In this document: piece by piece, positions 53,687-64,000 of the stretch
Position numbering within the stretch: the stretch's first letter is position 1
Layout: the number at the start of each line of letters is the position of its first letter
DNA from: Bedellia somnulentella
Taxonomy: Eukaryota; Arthropoda; Insecta; Lepidoptera; Bedelliidae
Assembly (NCBI GenBank): GCA_963576735.1
Contig: OY755182.1
Coordinates: 4,898,001 to 4,962,000, forward strand
DNA length: 64,000 nucleotides
Direction of reading: 5' to 3'
Made by a program: the position numbers and the translations under genes
The notes under the pieces: generated by a model
Told to the model about the DNA's origin: nothing
Seen by the model: the letters and a program-made list of their open reading frames with translations, nothing else
Databases searched by the model: none

Positions 53687-56600
53687 CTGGAACAATGAGG
53701 ATATAAATTAGATGTTACCAGTTTAAAGTTAGAGCGATCTTGCCAATGCACCGGTCAGCGGCGTTTCGGGGTAGCTTTAGATTTGCAGCGTCCAAGTGCT
53801 GGAATGATATTCCACCACATATAGGTGCTGTGACCAGTAGGGAAACTTTTAGGCGTAAGCTTAGAGATAACTTGCTGGCACAGCAAAACCCATCCCGCAA
53901 TGTCCTACCTGCAGATTCCCGTTTATGATTATGCTTTTATATCCTATTATGTCTATAAATTATAACATGTATCATATGATTATGTTATATCATATATATG
54001 TGTGTATATATATGTATATATTTCTGTTATCGTATAGTGCGACAGTTATATATTCGTATTCTATATCTGTATATTTTTGTCCTATAATTATTAATTACAC
54101 AAGGGAACAAAATTTAACATTTTTTTTGTTGCATGAAATTTCATACCTGTTGTTTACTAATTTGAGGTCGCTGATTTTAAATCTACTTTCAGTTTTACTC
54201 TAACAGCTTTTGTTTTTGATATACAGCGGTCATACGTATTTCTTTACTAGGAACACTTTAAATAGAAATCAATTGTGCTATGCACTAAAAAAATATTTTT
54301 CAACATTGTTAACGACGAGAAATAATTGTGAAAACGATCCTAACTGTTTTTGTACCATCTGTGGTGAATATACATTTAAATATTGTAGACTAAGTACATC
54401 GGAGGTCATAAAAAAAGTGTATTTCAATTACTTTGGAGTCCCTCTGGACACCCGTGACACGTACTGGGCCCCTCATTTGGTTTGTAAAACATGTGTGTAG
54501 TCGTTGAGATTATGGGCAAATAAGAAAAGACCCCATTTTAAGTATCAAACACCAATGCTTTAGCGGGAACCTACCAATCATCAAGATTATTGTTATTTTT
54601 GTTTGGTTAAAATAACCAACAAAACCGTTCGAAATGCTGTTACCCTAACTTTTTGTCTATTACCCGGCCCAACCGAATGTTTTTTAAGAGTAATGTTTGC
54701 TTTTCTAGTAAAATTCTATAAAATATTTTTTTTCTTTAAAAACGCGTTTTTTTGTAACTCAAAAATTAAAGCTGATACAAACAATCTGAGTTCAAATCTG
54801 AAATCAGCACCCCAAAAATGCATAATAATGGACAAAATGTTTCATGCAACAAAAAAGCTGTTCCCTTGTGTTATCTTTGTTTATTTAGTATATACGGTTG
54901 TTCATTATGTTGTTTAAATATGTATAACCTTTTAGCATGTATGTCAAATAATCTGTTCCGTAATGTCACTTGAGTCGGCGCTGACTGAAATCAGTGTTGT
55001 GAGCACCCGAAGCTCACAACGTAATGCTGAGGCAGCACCGTGTCGCTGTCAAGAGGCCTTCCCTTCTAAATATTATATTTGTATGTTTTTCTTGTTTACT
55101 TTCCTTTTCTAACTTTGATGAATAATATGTTGTAATTTTTTTCTCTTATATTTTTCCATGTTTTGTACAGCGAATAAATGTCTCTCCTTCTTACTTTCTC
55201 TTTAGGCGTGTATTAAAAATATATCATTAAAGCGATTGACATGTGGGAGCATTCCACCGTCACGTACAGACAAATCGTACTCAATTTTTGACCTTAATAA
55301 TGATATATTTATTTATTGACTTGTTTAAAGTAGTTGGAATGTATTTTATCTGTTGAAGACCCTATCAATCTTTGACCCGTACAAAAAAAAATACAGTGAA
55401 ATCCATTAGTATGTCATAAAACAAAATCAAAGTGCCGTCACGTACTGACAGCCAAAGTCAACCAAGGTTCTTGATGCATGACGAGAAGTAAATTTTTCAG
55501 CGAATCTATAAAGCTAAGTGCAATGTTGTCTTTGAAACAAATATAGGTTGATAACTAAGCTATACAGTGAAATAATAAAAACATAAGAAAAGAAAGTTCA
55601 GATTTTTTTATAAATTTTATTGTTGTGTCACGTACAGACACCTTGCGTCACGTGTGAAATTTTGTACGAAACAGTCAATACGAAATCAACATTTTCACCT
55701 CAAACTTGCAGTGTTGCTTGCATTGTGCTATATTCCCGTCTGTTTCTATGCAGTGGATGTTAGAAATTCCTGTAACCGCTTTAGTTTTAACAGTTTTAAC
55801 TTTTTTCGGATATTTCCGTCGATGGGACATAAAATAATATAATAAAATTCTTTCGCGGTGATTTTGGCAATGCTGCGAGTGCTTTGTGGACGGCCTTAGC
55901 CAATATCTGTTAAATTTTGTATGGAGAAGCTATATTTCCTGAAAATGAGAAACTTCGGTCAACGTTATAATTTTAAGCCTGTTTTTTAGCTCGTGAAATC
56001 TGTTTTTTTTCTGTTTCCTCGTTTTTCTGCTTCTAGATCATGTTCTGATGACTGCTGCTGTTTATTTTTTTGTAGATCTTGAATTCATTTTGTCTCACTA
56101 GCGGTATAGTTTGGATCCTAAGCCTTTCTCTTCTCACGAAATTTTCTCATAGAACTCGCACTTCTTTATCGTGGTTTATCAGACATAATGTCGCAAATAG
56201 ATGTTCTTGTAGCAATAAAAGTAAAAACATTAGATAATATCCCAAAAGTTGCTAAGAAAGTGCAATTTTAGTGGCCTGACAAATTCGCGTCACGTACAGA
56301 CATCCAATCCTTGTGCACTATAAGAGTAAGTAAAGATGTAACTATAAATTTTTTGGTATAAAATCATTGGAAGCACCAAGTTAGCTTTATTAATTAATAT
56401 ATTATTTGCTTGAAAACATCATTGAACTTATAAACTTAGTACATATCAAATAAGCGTCACGTACAGACACTCAAACTTGCCTGATTTTGGAGTCCAATTA
56501 CAACAAATTATATCAATTTATGACAAAATCTAGAATCTGGCATTAATCTACACCTTCTCACTTATTAGAAACACGAAATAGATTGTCCGTATCATTTAAC

Positions 56601-59600
56601 AGTTGACTTCAACAACTTAGTGAAGTTGCCGTTCTAATACGTAATTATGAGAGTATTTTTCTTGCGTCGTTTAAAGGAGGGTAGTTATTTATCTAGCAAT
56701 CACCGTTTAAAAATCTGTTTTGATTATGAAAGTTAAGAGTATACTGTTTCAAAAAATATATACAAACATATAGAAATATGAAGTTGGTATCTCATCAAAA
56801 ACTTCCGTATTTTCGTGGAATGCTCCTGTGGCGGGTTCTCTTAGAATAAGCTGAGCTTTGGATGATCCATCAAATACATACCTAAAGTGTTTTACAAATA
56901 CACGAGTGATGGTTACGTACACAATGCAACTATTTAAAAAAACACATCTAAATTTAACTGTAACAGTATGTACTTCTTGAGCTACTTTTTGAAACATGTT
57001 CGAAATGAATAAAAAATTTATGGTCGTTTGTGTACATACGTATATCACTAAGCCTGTGAATGTGTATTTCGAGCAGGAAGTTTGCGCTTGCTTAACTATA
57101 AATGTCTGTGTCACTCACCGCTAATAACACCTGACCCAGCTCATATATATGAATGTGTCTTGGATATGCTTCCAAAGTGGTACCATTAAATTTTTATCGG
57201 GTTTAGTTGCGTGTTCATCGTTCGCGTCTTCGTCGTCCATCGAATGTTGTATGAAAATTAGTGCTTCCATCAAATGAAACACGTCCAAAAAGCTATGAAA
57301 CACTAGTTACCGCCTGAAAGACGTGTCGGAGGCGGCCCACGGTGCTGCGGTACCAGTCCGTGTCGGGCTCGCGGCCGTCCGTGTCGCAGCGCACCAGGTG
57401 CTCCGACAGGATCATTATGAAGCGCTGGAACACGATCAGGAACAAACGCTTCTGGTCCATGTGCGCCGCTTCTAGGCGTTCTTCCATGCGTTCTACGGCC
57501 TGGGGAGCGAGAGATTTAAAAGTGAATTGTGATACTGCTATTCATAAAATGAGGCATATCGGGTCATCATACTATATCAACATCGGTTAACATGGGATTA
57601 AACAAAATACGTGTTAAATGTGAAAAGTTTGTTCTTTTGAAATAACATTGTGGTAAACTAATGTGTAAAAGTAAAACACGGGCTGGTATAGGATCTATAA
57701 AACGCAAAACACACGAGCCCGCCGGGCCGCTGAACTTGCCCTGCGACACAACCCGGCGGCATATGTTGAAAGAATTATGTCTTTCTTATGAATGAAAACT
57801 AGACCGCCGTCAAAAAGTTGCCTACATATGTCGGCGGCCCTGCGGTCTCAGTGTGTATTTTATTTAAATTATTTATTCATTGTAAAGAAAATTACATTTT
57901 ACAATAATTATACAGGGGTCACTTAATCCTCTTCTAAGGTTTAATTGTGACCACCGTCCCCCGCTCTTACATTGCAAATCACAGTTGATTGTATGCACAG
58001 ACGCGTAGATTTAAATCTTAATTCTGGCCTAAGCCAATGAATCCATTCTATGTCATACAGATTTAATATCACGGTTATAACTCCCAAAAACTAGCCACTA
58101 TTGGAAGTTGAGTGGGGGAGTGGCAGAAGTATTAGTAGTACCTGTGCCACACCTTCAAGGATATATAGCGTATACAAAACTTAATGTCGTGGCATATCCC
58201 AATAAAATTAAAAGCAGCATTTGAGAATTATCCAACACCAATATCATCTTAAGTTCATAACATACATTAAATATTTTTATCAAATGCCGTAAATCCAATA
58301 AGTGGCTTTTCGCAGCATCGAAGTTGGTTTGTAAATTTCTAATTCAGGATATATATGAGAGTATTTACTATGACAAAATAAGTCGTTATTAATTGTCAGT
58401 TTAGAATAACCACTACTCATGATTTTCTTGTGGGTTGTATGAGGCGATTGTACGGTAGCCGTGAGTATATAGACAAATAACCTTCGTATAAACGCATAAA
58501 AAGAAACAATTTGATTGACTTCTTCTTTAAAAATAGCTTAAACGGCAACAAGTCACAAAAATTAATAACTTCGTAAACAGATTTATTGGAATATGCAGCG
58601 AGGAACAAATGTATTTGAGGACAATAATTCCCAATTTAAAACTTATTTCCATCAATAGAACAATCGTCCTTATTCACAAAAAAATATCTGATTTACCTCC
58701 TCAGTTGGTTTATCCTGGTCCTTCTTCTTCTTGGTAGCGGTGTCGTCCTCGGAATCTGAACTGCTGGAGTCAGCGCGCGCCAGAGCCTCACGAGCTTCAG
58801 ATAACTCGCCACCTGGGAATAATAACTTTAGTTACGAATAGCTGTTACAGTGCTTGTAAGTCACTAAATGAGTGGAGAAGATTGTGGTTTTGACTAGAGG
58901 CTGGGAAATTGGGGACCTGGCTTTGCACTGGTGTAGAGAGTATATACAGATAACTCTTTACTCCTCACGACACCAGGCTTCGTCCAGTGAAAGTTCTGTC
59001 AAGATCATGGAAAAAAAACGTTAAAAAAGTTTTAGGTTTAAACAATAATCTTATACGTGAATGGATTACTAGAAATACACAACATTCATAACTGTCAAAT
59101 GGCTTCAAACTGATATGCCAAAGATTTTTTCTAAGCAACAATTAGAATAAAGTATAAGTATTTACGGTACATGATAATATTTTAAATAGAAGTGAAACAA
59201 TACTCTTGATCAACATCACCAATTTACCCAACCATTTATTGGTTGAAAGAAACAAGCAACACTTTCTCAACTCAGATACGTGTTAATTCATCAATGGTAA
59301 GATGCAACACTTCCCACAGGTTTTATATTGCTGAGGGGTGATAAAAGTAAAGTGTTTCATTAGGGGTATGCCCTGGCTTTGGACAGCTGTTAAGAGAATA
59401 AAAAAAGTGGCCGAAGTTACTCCTTTATTTAATCTAGGTTATTCCACCAATTAAGCAGGTATCATACTACTATCAAGCCGCATACATTTTGACCCACATT
59501 TAAAAAAGTAAAAACATTTTTTAAACAATTTGCTTGATATACATATTTTTAAATTCAAGTGCAAAACAGAACGCTTTCTACAAATAACTCCATAAATCAA

Positions 59601-60446
59601 CACCTCAAAAAACAAAAACACCACTTACTCAACTTAGACACGTGCTTATTCATCTTATCTATAGTAAGATGCAACACCTCCCACAGATACCCATGGGTAA
59701 AGTAAGGGGACATTTCCTTAGAGAACAGCCACGTGGCCACGGCACTGCACTCCACTATCTGCGTCTTCAACATCTTGTCTACCAGAACGCACACCATCTG
59801 TGGGTGGCGCTGCCAGAGCTCCCATACGTTGCGGAGCACGCAGATTTGAGCTTCTTCTGATTCGGCGAGGATCTGAGGAGTGGATGATTTTGATAAAATT
59901 AATTGATAGTCTTGTCCTAAGAGTCAATTATTTTTTCTCGGTAATGTGGTAAATTATAATGGTAAAGAAGCATTAGATGTTACGATCGGCAATTAATAAA
60001 GTTTAAAATTCAAATAAACAAACAAAAATTTGTTCAGTACGGAATCTCAAAAGTATGCCTAACACATATAACAATTCAAATAAATCCGTGCTGTATGACT
60101 GCAATGTATCAAAATTCAAGCAAAAGCACTCGTAGGTACCCACCCCCATCACTTCGTTACCCAAAAAAAGTCAATAAACTATATTCAAAACCTACCTTAA
60201 AAACATAATGAAACTTGGATATCGCCGCAAAACTATGCGAGATACTCTTGCTCCCGAGATTCAGTAATGTCTGCACAAACACATCGATCTTCAAAGGGTT
60301 GTAAGCAGTGGCTGTCGATGCGGTCTGTTCACCCTCCCTCAGAGGATTGGGAAGTTCCCGGAGGACGTTCAGAGCTTCCTCTGGGGAGCATTTGTTGCGG
60401 ACACACACCACTAGCTGGTGGGCTGCTTCGGTGCCGGGGAGAGACG
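53573..60446 (-). CDS. Ncbp1: Nuclear cap-binding protein subunit 1 (CBP80), C-terminal half, 5 exons
   Basis: CBP80 is the large subunit of the nuclear cap-binding complex. It stabilises CBP20 on the m7G cap and promotes splicing, 3' processing, export and the first round of translation. Five exons (251, 244, 116, 189 and 114 nt) join in phase and encode about 304 codons, matching the third helical (MIF4G-like 2) domain and the C-terminus. Landmarks in order: [86 protein letters not shown], an acidic/Lys linker, [39 protein letters not shown] and the terminal FVALTA. Family length is about 790 aa, so roughly the first 490 residues are encoded right of position 64000. No lesion was seen. Confidence 0.96.
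53722..53930 (+). mobile_element. LINE 3' fragment (CR1/jockey-like C-terminus)
   Basis: Plus strand reads [20 protein letters not shown], then [20 protein letters not shown] and [11 protein letters not shown]. The F..AA..CWN.IPP.I....S...FRR.L pattern is the usual end of many non-LTR polyproteins. 5'-truncated; lies in the last Ncbp1 intron. Confidence 0.72.
54321..54650 (+). pseudogene. Decayed Cys-rich ORF of a repetitive invertebrate family
   Basis: Reads [14 protein letters not shown], then [29 protein letters not shown], stop, [20 protein letters not shown], stop, [21 protein letters not shown] recall the order C..CG, YFG, WAPH.VCKTC, PM.WREPTNH and CYFC from many uncharacterised, multi-copy arthropod and cnidarian proteins. 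Paired CxxC/CxxxC motifs suggest zinc binding. Two in-frame TAG codons and no intact start make it a fossil. Function unknown; the repeated family suggests a transposon gene. Confidence 0.6.
55259..56469 (+). repeat. Five dispersed copies of a 14-bp motif
   Basis: GTCACGTACAGACA at 55259, 55437 (one mismatch), 55627, 56289 and 56456, all on the plus strand, plus a half copy GTCACGTG at about 55647. The sequence between copies is not repeated. Confidence 0.85.
57311..57499 (-). CDS. Ncbp1: Ncbp1 penultimate exon
   Basis: 189 nt, acceptor CCCCAG|GCC, donor GCG|GTAACT. Encodes [38 protein letters not shown] and [14 protein letters not shown]-rich relative to its surroundings. Confidence 0.96.
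57690..58170. other. Repeat-like block in Ncbp1 intron
   Basis: A GC-rich stretch (57708-57860) then AT-rich DNA. 58070-58170 contains small SINE-A (GGAAGTTGAGTGGGGGAG) and SINE-B 3' (AGTATTAGTAGTACCTGTGCC) remnants. No gene seen. Confidence 0.35.
58697..58812 (-). CDS. Ncbp1: Ncbp1 exon (acidic/Lys linker)
   Basis: 116 nt, acceptor CCCAG|GT, donor GAG|GTAAAT. Encodes (S)[19 protein letters not shown] then [19 protein letters not shown]. The Ser/Asp then Lys run corresponds to the exposed loop of vertebrate CBP80. Confidence 0.94.
59629..59872 (-). CDS. Ncbp1: Ncbp1 exon
   Basis: 244 nt, acceptor CCTCAG|ATC, donor TTGA|GTAAGT. Encodes [20 protein letters not shown] through MNKHVSKL. Confidence 0.96.
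60196..60446 (-). CDS. Ncbp1: Ncbp1 internal exon (first in window)
   Basis: 251 nt, acceptor TTTACAG|CG, donor AAG|GTAGGT. Encodes [20 protein letters not shown] through [13 protein letters not shown]. It is not the first exon of the gene: it starts inside a codon. Confidence 0.95.
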
Positions 60447-62780
60447 CTGTAAACAAAATATTTGGTTTAATAAAATAGGTGTGTTTTTAAATAAATAGTT
60501 TTGCTGCTGTTTTAAGGCGTTAGTGCGCTTAGTCATCGGAAAATGATTACTCTTTGTTTTTGATAAGAGGGATGATAGTAAGTCCAGCCTTAATAGTAAT
60601 TTAGTAGACTAGCGACTCATCAGTATTATTACAAAAGCAACTAACTTTGCCCAAACCACACTCGTACTGCAAACCAGGTGTCCTACTGATAGCTCACATA
60701 TGATATAATGAAACTGCTGAGCGTTACTGGGTTATTTACTAAGCTCTCCTACAGCTCCTGATGCCTATCAATCCAATTTAAATTACAAATTTCAAATCCG
60801 CCTAACGTTAAATAGCACTGAAAAACTATAACGAGGGCACCATATCTTACAAAACCACTTCAAAACAATATCGGAGCTAATAAAGCGCATGATAAAGTAG
60901 TGTGTTATTAATGTATTTTAGCGGCAAAGGCAGCGGATCCTATTTGCGATACGGCGCTAGAACAATGATGGGTTGCGCAAAGCTGCGCCTGCGCCGGCTC
61001 GCGCGATACCATCGCACATGGGAAGCTATACCCGGCCGACACAATTACTCATTCACTGATACTCTTGCAAAATTGAGACGCGAACTTGTGCTTTATGTTT
61101 TACTTATTGTTTTATTACTGTGTTAATTTTCATAGTTAAAATAAAACACTATTGTTGAGAAGATTAAAAAACGGTATTTGCAAAATCTGTTGTTAGGCTT
61201 CCCTGTTAAAGCGCGAGAGACAATTGCAGTTTGGACTGAAGACAACTATCAAAACTTTTTCAAATGTTAACTATTTTTACTCTTATTTTCATTAAAACTT
61301 AAATAAAAAGTGTTCTTGGTTCTGTTTTTCCTGCTTATAATATTTAGTAAAATATGTTTTCTGGATGTTTGAACACAGCGGAAAATCTGACACTTTAGGT
61401 TTATGAAAGATAATATTATCTCTTGCAACTATTAATTAATGATTAAAGAAAACAATATAACCATGAACAATATGGGCCAAAATTTGAATACGAAACATTT
61501 TTGCACTGCTTGTAATATCCAGGGAATTATGAAAAAATGCCCGGATTCGCTTTAGACTTTAATTTGAAGTAGAATTTAGATGTGAGTTGTCAAGAATAAT
61601 GACTTTCAAAATCATTACTTCAAATATTACCAAACTTTAGTAAAAATAGGAGAACACACAAAGCAAAGTGTGACAATTTTGTCGACAAGAGAAAATATTT
61701 CATCGGTAATAGGAGCATCCAAACACCTATCTAATACAATCGAATGAAAACCATTATTTAATGTCACAAATCATTAGCATCAAGTGGAACAAAAACATCA
61801 GCCACAAACCTGACAGCAATAAAACACAAGTGAAAAGAGAACATGTAAAATAATAGTTGCGTCAAACGAACGTTACAATCGATCGCGTTCGAAATGCGCC
61901 CGATGATGCGTGGAGTGTCGCACGCATCGGGAATCAGAACTGCTGTTTAAATATCTTCGACGGCAAAGAAATCTGTAATTATTGTTGCATTGTTTGTTCC
62001 GGCAATTTGTGTTGAACTGCAGTTTTAGTTTTTTGTTAGATACCTGGGTACGTGGATAGACTATTGATTGGGAAGATATAAATGTAATATCCGATGATTT
62101 TTTACAGTAGTCCCTAAAAGTCCTATTTTTTACACGGTTGTTCACAAGTAGCGCTTCTACTGGTTTATTTTAAAGGCTACCCTTTTTATAAACCTTAGCA
62201 GTAGCTGTAATGTGTTTCAGCATTATCAGCCACCATCCGCAAACATTTCGTGCCTGTATCAAAATTTTACTGGTATAAGCTTGAAAGAACATGTTGAAAA
62301 AAATATAAAGTCCTAAAACTTTTGTGAGTCATAAAATTTGCTAAAAAACTACTTTTAATAATTAGCAACTGAAACAGTCTAAAAATTTTAACGTCAATTT
62401 ACAAAACATTTAAATGAGAATTCTAACACAAGTTCTAAAATAGCAATGTGGTTTGATGAATTAATTAATGATTTGAATGAGCTGCGCGTAGCAATGAGAG
62501 GGGTAGCGGGGCGGGGGGCTCCTGAAAGACGTAGATCACGCGAGCGCTCTGCGGACGCGTGGTGAAATCGTCGCGTGCATTACTTTCCATCTCGGGTTTT
62601 CGCTCGTTTTCATGCGCACACTTCGCTCCTTTGCAAGTGCGTTAGTTTTATTGATTTTGTCTTAATAAATAAATAATATTTGTATAGGTATATAAAACTA
62701 AAAACTAAAGCACCCAAATTGAAAAAAAACATAATTTGGAAAAAGGACAAAGGGATTACGATAAGTTTTTAAAGCTGTTT
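60447..62780 (-). other. Ncbp1 intron, no exon found
   Basis: CpG-rich islands at about 60915-61040, 61865-61940 and 62490-62640 stand out in AT-rich DNA, but none reads as a continuation of CBP80 on the minus strand. No RNA gene seen. Confidence 0.4.
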
Positions 62781-63290
62781 TTAACCGACTTCAAAAAAAG
62801 GAGTGTTCTCAATTCGACCGGTATTTTTTTTTTTTTTATGTTTGTTCGCCGATTACTTCGCCATTTATGAACCGATTTTGATTATTACTTTTTTATTCGA
62901 AAGAAGATACTCCCGGATTGGTACCATGATGAGGATATCAGGGTCTGATGATGGGATCCTGGAGAAATCGAGGGGAACCCTCAAATTTTATAGGCAAATG
63001 TACCGCGTTTTACATATTTTCTGAACTTATATTGGCATTTGCTTCTGAAAATCCTATTGTTATGTTGCTGAGCTGATGATAGAAGGTGTGGATCCTCAAT
63101 CACTAGGTATTAGGAAACAGTTCTTTCCACATTCTATATAGATTTATACTCCTCTTCGTAGCTTTTATGAAGAGAAGTACAGGTTCACTAAACATTTCTT
63201 TTGTTATGTTATTGTTACCGAGAAAGTACCATGAGACCAGGATCTGATGATGGCATTCCAGGAAATCGAGGGGACTGTCGAAACTCACAA
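62781..63290 (+). repeat. Repeat starting TTAACCGACTTC
   Basis: TTAACCGACTTCAAAAAAAG with a following T run, and GCCATTTATGAACCGATTTTG, is a repeat type I recall as very common in Lepidoptera. A related segment (ACCATGA, GTCTGATGATGG, AAATCGAGGGGA) occurs twice, near 62923 and 63228. Class uncertain. Confidence 0.5.
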
Positions 63291-63292
63291 TT

Positions 63293-63462
63293 ATGTGACA
63301 GTGTATTTGTTCAAAACGCCGATAGGCCTGCCCTGTATAACGTGAGAACACTGCCTAATAAATCGTGGGTACTCTGAACAACAGGTGACAATGTCACGTG
63401 ATATTCAGAAGTATTACTACCTCTGCTAACCCCTTCAGGGATATTCGGCGTGAGAGTTTGAG
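63293..63462 (+). repeat. SINE-B 3' fragment
   Basis: TGTGACAGTGTATTTGTTC, CGATAGGCCTGCCC, then GGGATATTCGGCGTGAGAG. The 5' half is absent. Confidence 0.72.
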
Positions 63463-64000
63463 TCTTTCTTGAGATGTAGAATTGAAGACCATCGCCTTTC
63501 GAAGGATTTTAAGAACAATGTAAGGTTACATATGGTTGAGCCTATTTAATATCGTACTATAATAGAAATACCGGAAACACGAAGAATAATACAGTAATTG
63601 TCGCTTCCTCATCCGAGAGGCATCTTTGCCAGGTCTACCCATCTCTAAAACTCGTAAAATAAAATAATTTTTAACAAAAAGAAAACCGACTTCATAGAAA
63701 AACAACCGAAAATAAACAATCTAGTACTAAAAAGTACGAAATAAGTTTTTTAATTGAATATGAGTACTGTGATTGATACCTTAGCAATTTCTTTATTCCA
63801 CACGCGTCAGTTCAACCTACCTAAATATTACAATTCTCTTAAATTAATTTTTGAGTCGGTGCCAGACAAACCAAAGTAAATTCACCCTGCTATCTATCTC
63901 TGATTATTACAATCTAAAAAATATTATATCGTACAAAAATCAATTTACCCTACAACTACAAGGTACCCTACATTTTACATGTATATGAAGTGCGAAATAC
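63463..64000. other. Right edge of window, nothing recognised
   Basis: AT-rich DNA, presumably still inside the Ncbp1 intron; a second AACCGACTTC occurs at about 63683. Confidence 0.35.

Noticed and set aside
53990..54030. TA/TG-rich microsatellite as a regulatory site
   Set aside because: Simple-sequence DNA following a LINE 3' end; nothing indicates function.
54603..54917. 104-aa plus-strand ORF
   Set aside because: Its first residues continue the decayed Cys-rich frame; the rest is low-complexity intron sequence with no family pattern.
60902..61126. 74-aa ORF in a CpG-rich block as an upstream Ncbp1 exon
   Set aside because: Wrong strand for Ncbp1 and no CBP80-like residues on the minus strand either.
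1..64000. CRISPR array, bacterial operon or phage origin
   Set aside because: No regularly spaced direct repeats with unique spacers and no bacterial gene organisation; the spliced genes are clearly animal.

Overview
This is a 64 kb piece of an animal nuclear genome, almost certainly an insect and most likely a moth or butterfly. Coding exons are short, GT-AG spliced and separated by AT-rich introns. The proteins match insect orthologues, and the intergenic and intronic DNA is packed with SINEs, non-LTR fragments, MITEs and Helitrons of the kind common in Lepidoptera. There are no bacterial-style operons, rRNA genes or CRISPR arrays.

Four protein-coding genes can be built exon by exon. (1) Positions 276-17672, minus strand: the 5' two thirds of a tropomyosin-1 gene. 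It has three alternative first coding exons (muscle 1a, cytoskeletal 1b and an atypical Tm1-I/C-like exon) and two mutually exclusive pairs (exons 4 and 5). Exons 6-9 lie off the left edge. A probable noncoding first exon has its donor at 21986. (2) Positions 32738-39910, minus: a complete MRG15/MORF4L1-type chromodomain + MRG-domain gene, six exons, 336 aa. (3) Positions 43200-52226, plus: a complete fructose-1,6-bisphosphatase gene, six exons, 337 aa. (4) Positions 53573-60446, minus: the last five exons (about 304 codons) of nuclear cap-binding protein subunit 1 (CBP80). Its 5' part lies off the right edge. Fbp and Ncbp1 converge, with about 1.3 kb between their stop codons. The four genes serve unrelated roles: thin filament and cytoskeleton, chromatin, gluconeogenesis, and RNA cap binding.

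The rest is dominated by mobile elements. SINE-A (about 250 bp, TATG-repeat tail) has more than 20 copies. SINE-B is tRNA-derived, about 350 bp, with a TTTATG-type tail. SINE-C has a complete tRNA-like head. There are also 3' fragments of several LINEs, two Helitrons with good ends (one carrying a helicase remnant inside a Fbp intron), and at least five MITE-like elements, three with clear target-site duplications. Several elements are nested, which gives a relative order of insertion.

The points most worth a second look are: two apparent single-base insertions in tropomyosin exon 2; the atypical Tm1 first exon; a 3' tail shared by SINE-A and one LINE family, suggesting a SINE/LINE partnership; repeated inversion of the tRNA-like head in SINE-B and SINE-C copies; and a cluster of five same-strand copies of a 14-bp motif beside a decayed Cys-rich ORF in the last Ncbp1 intron. 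All gene models are hand-read from the sequence, with splice phases checked by adding exon lengths. No database search was run.
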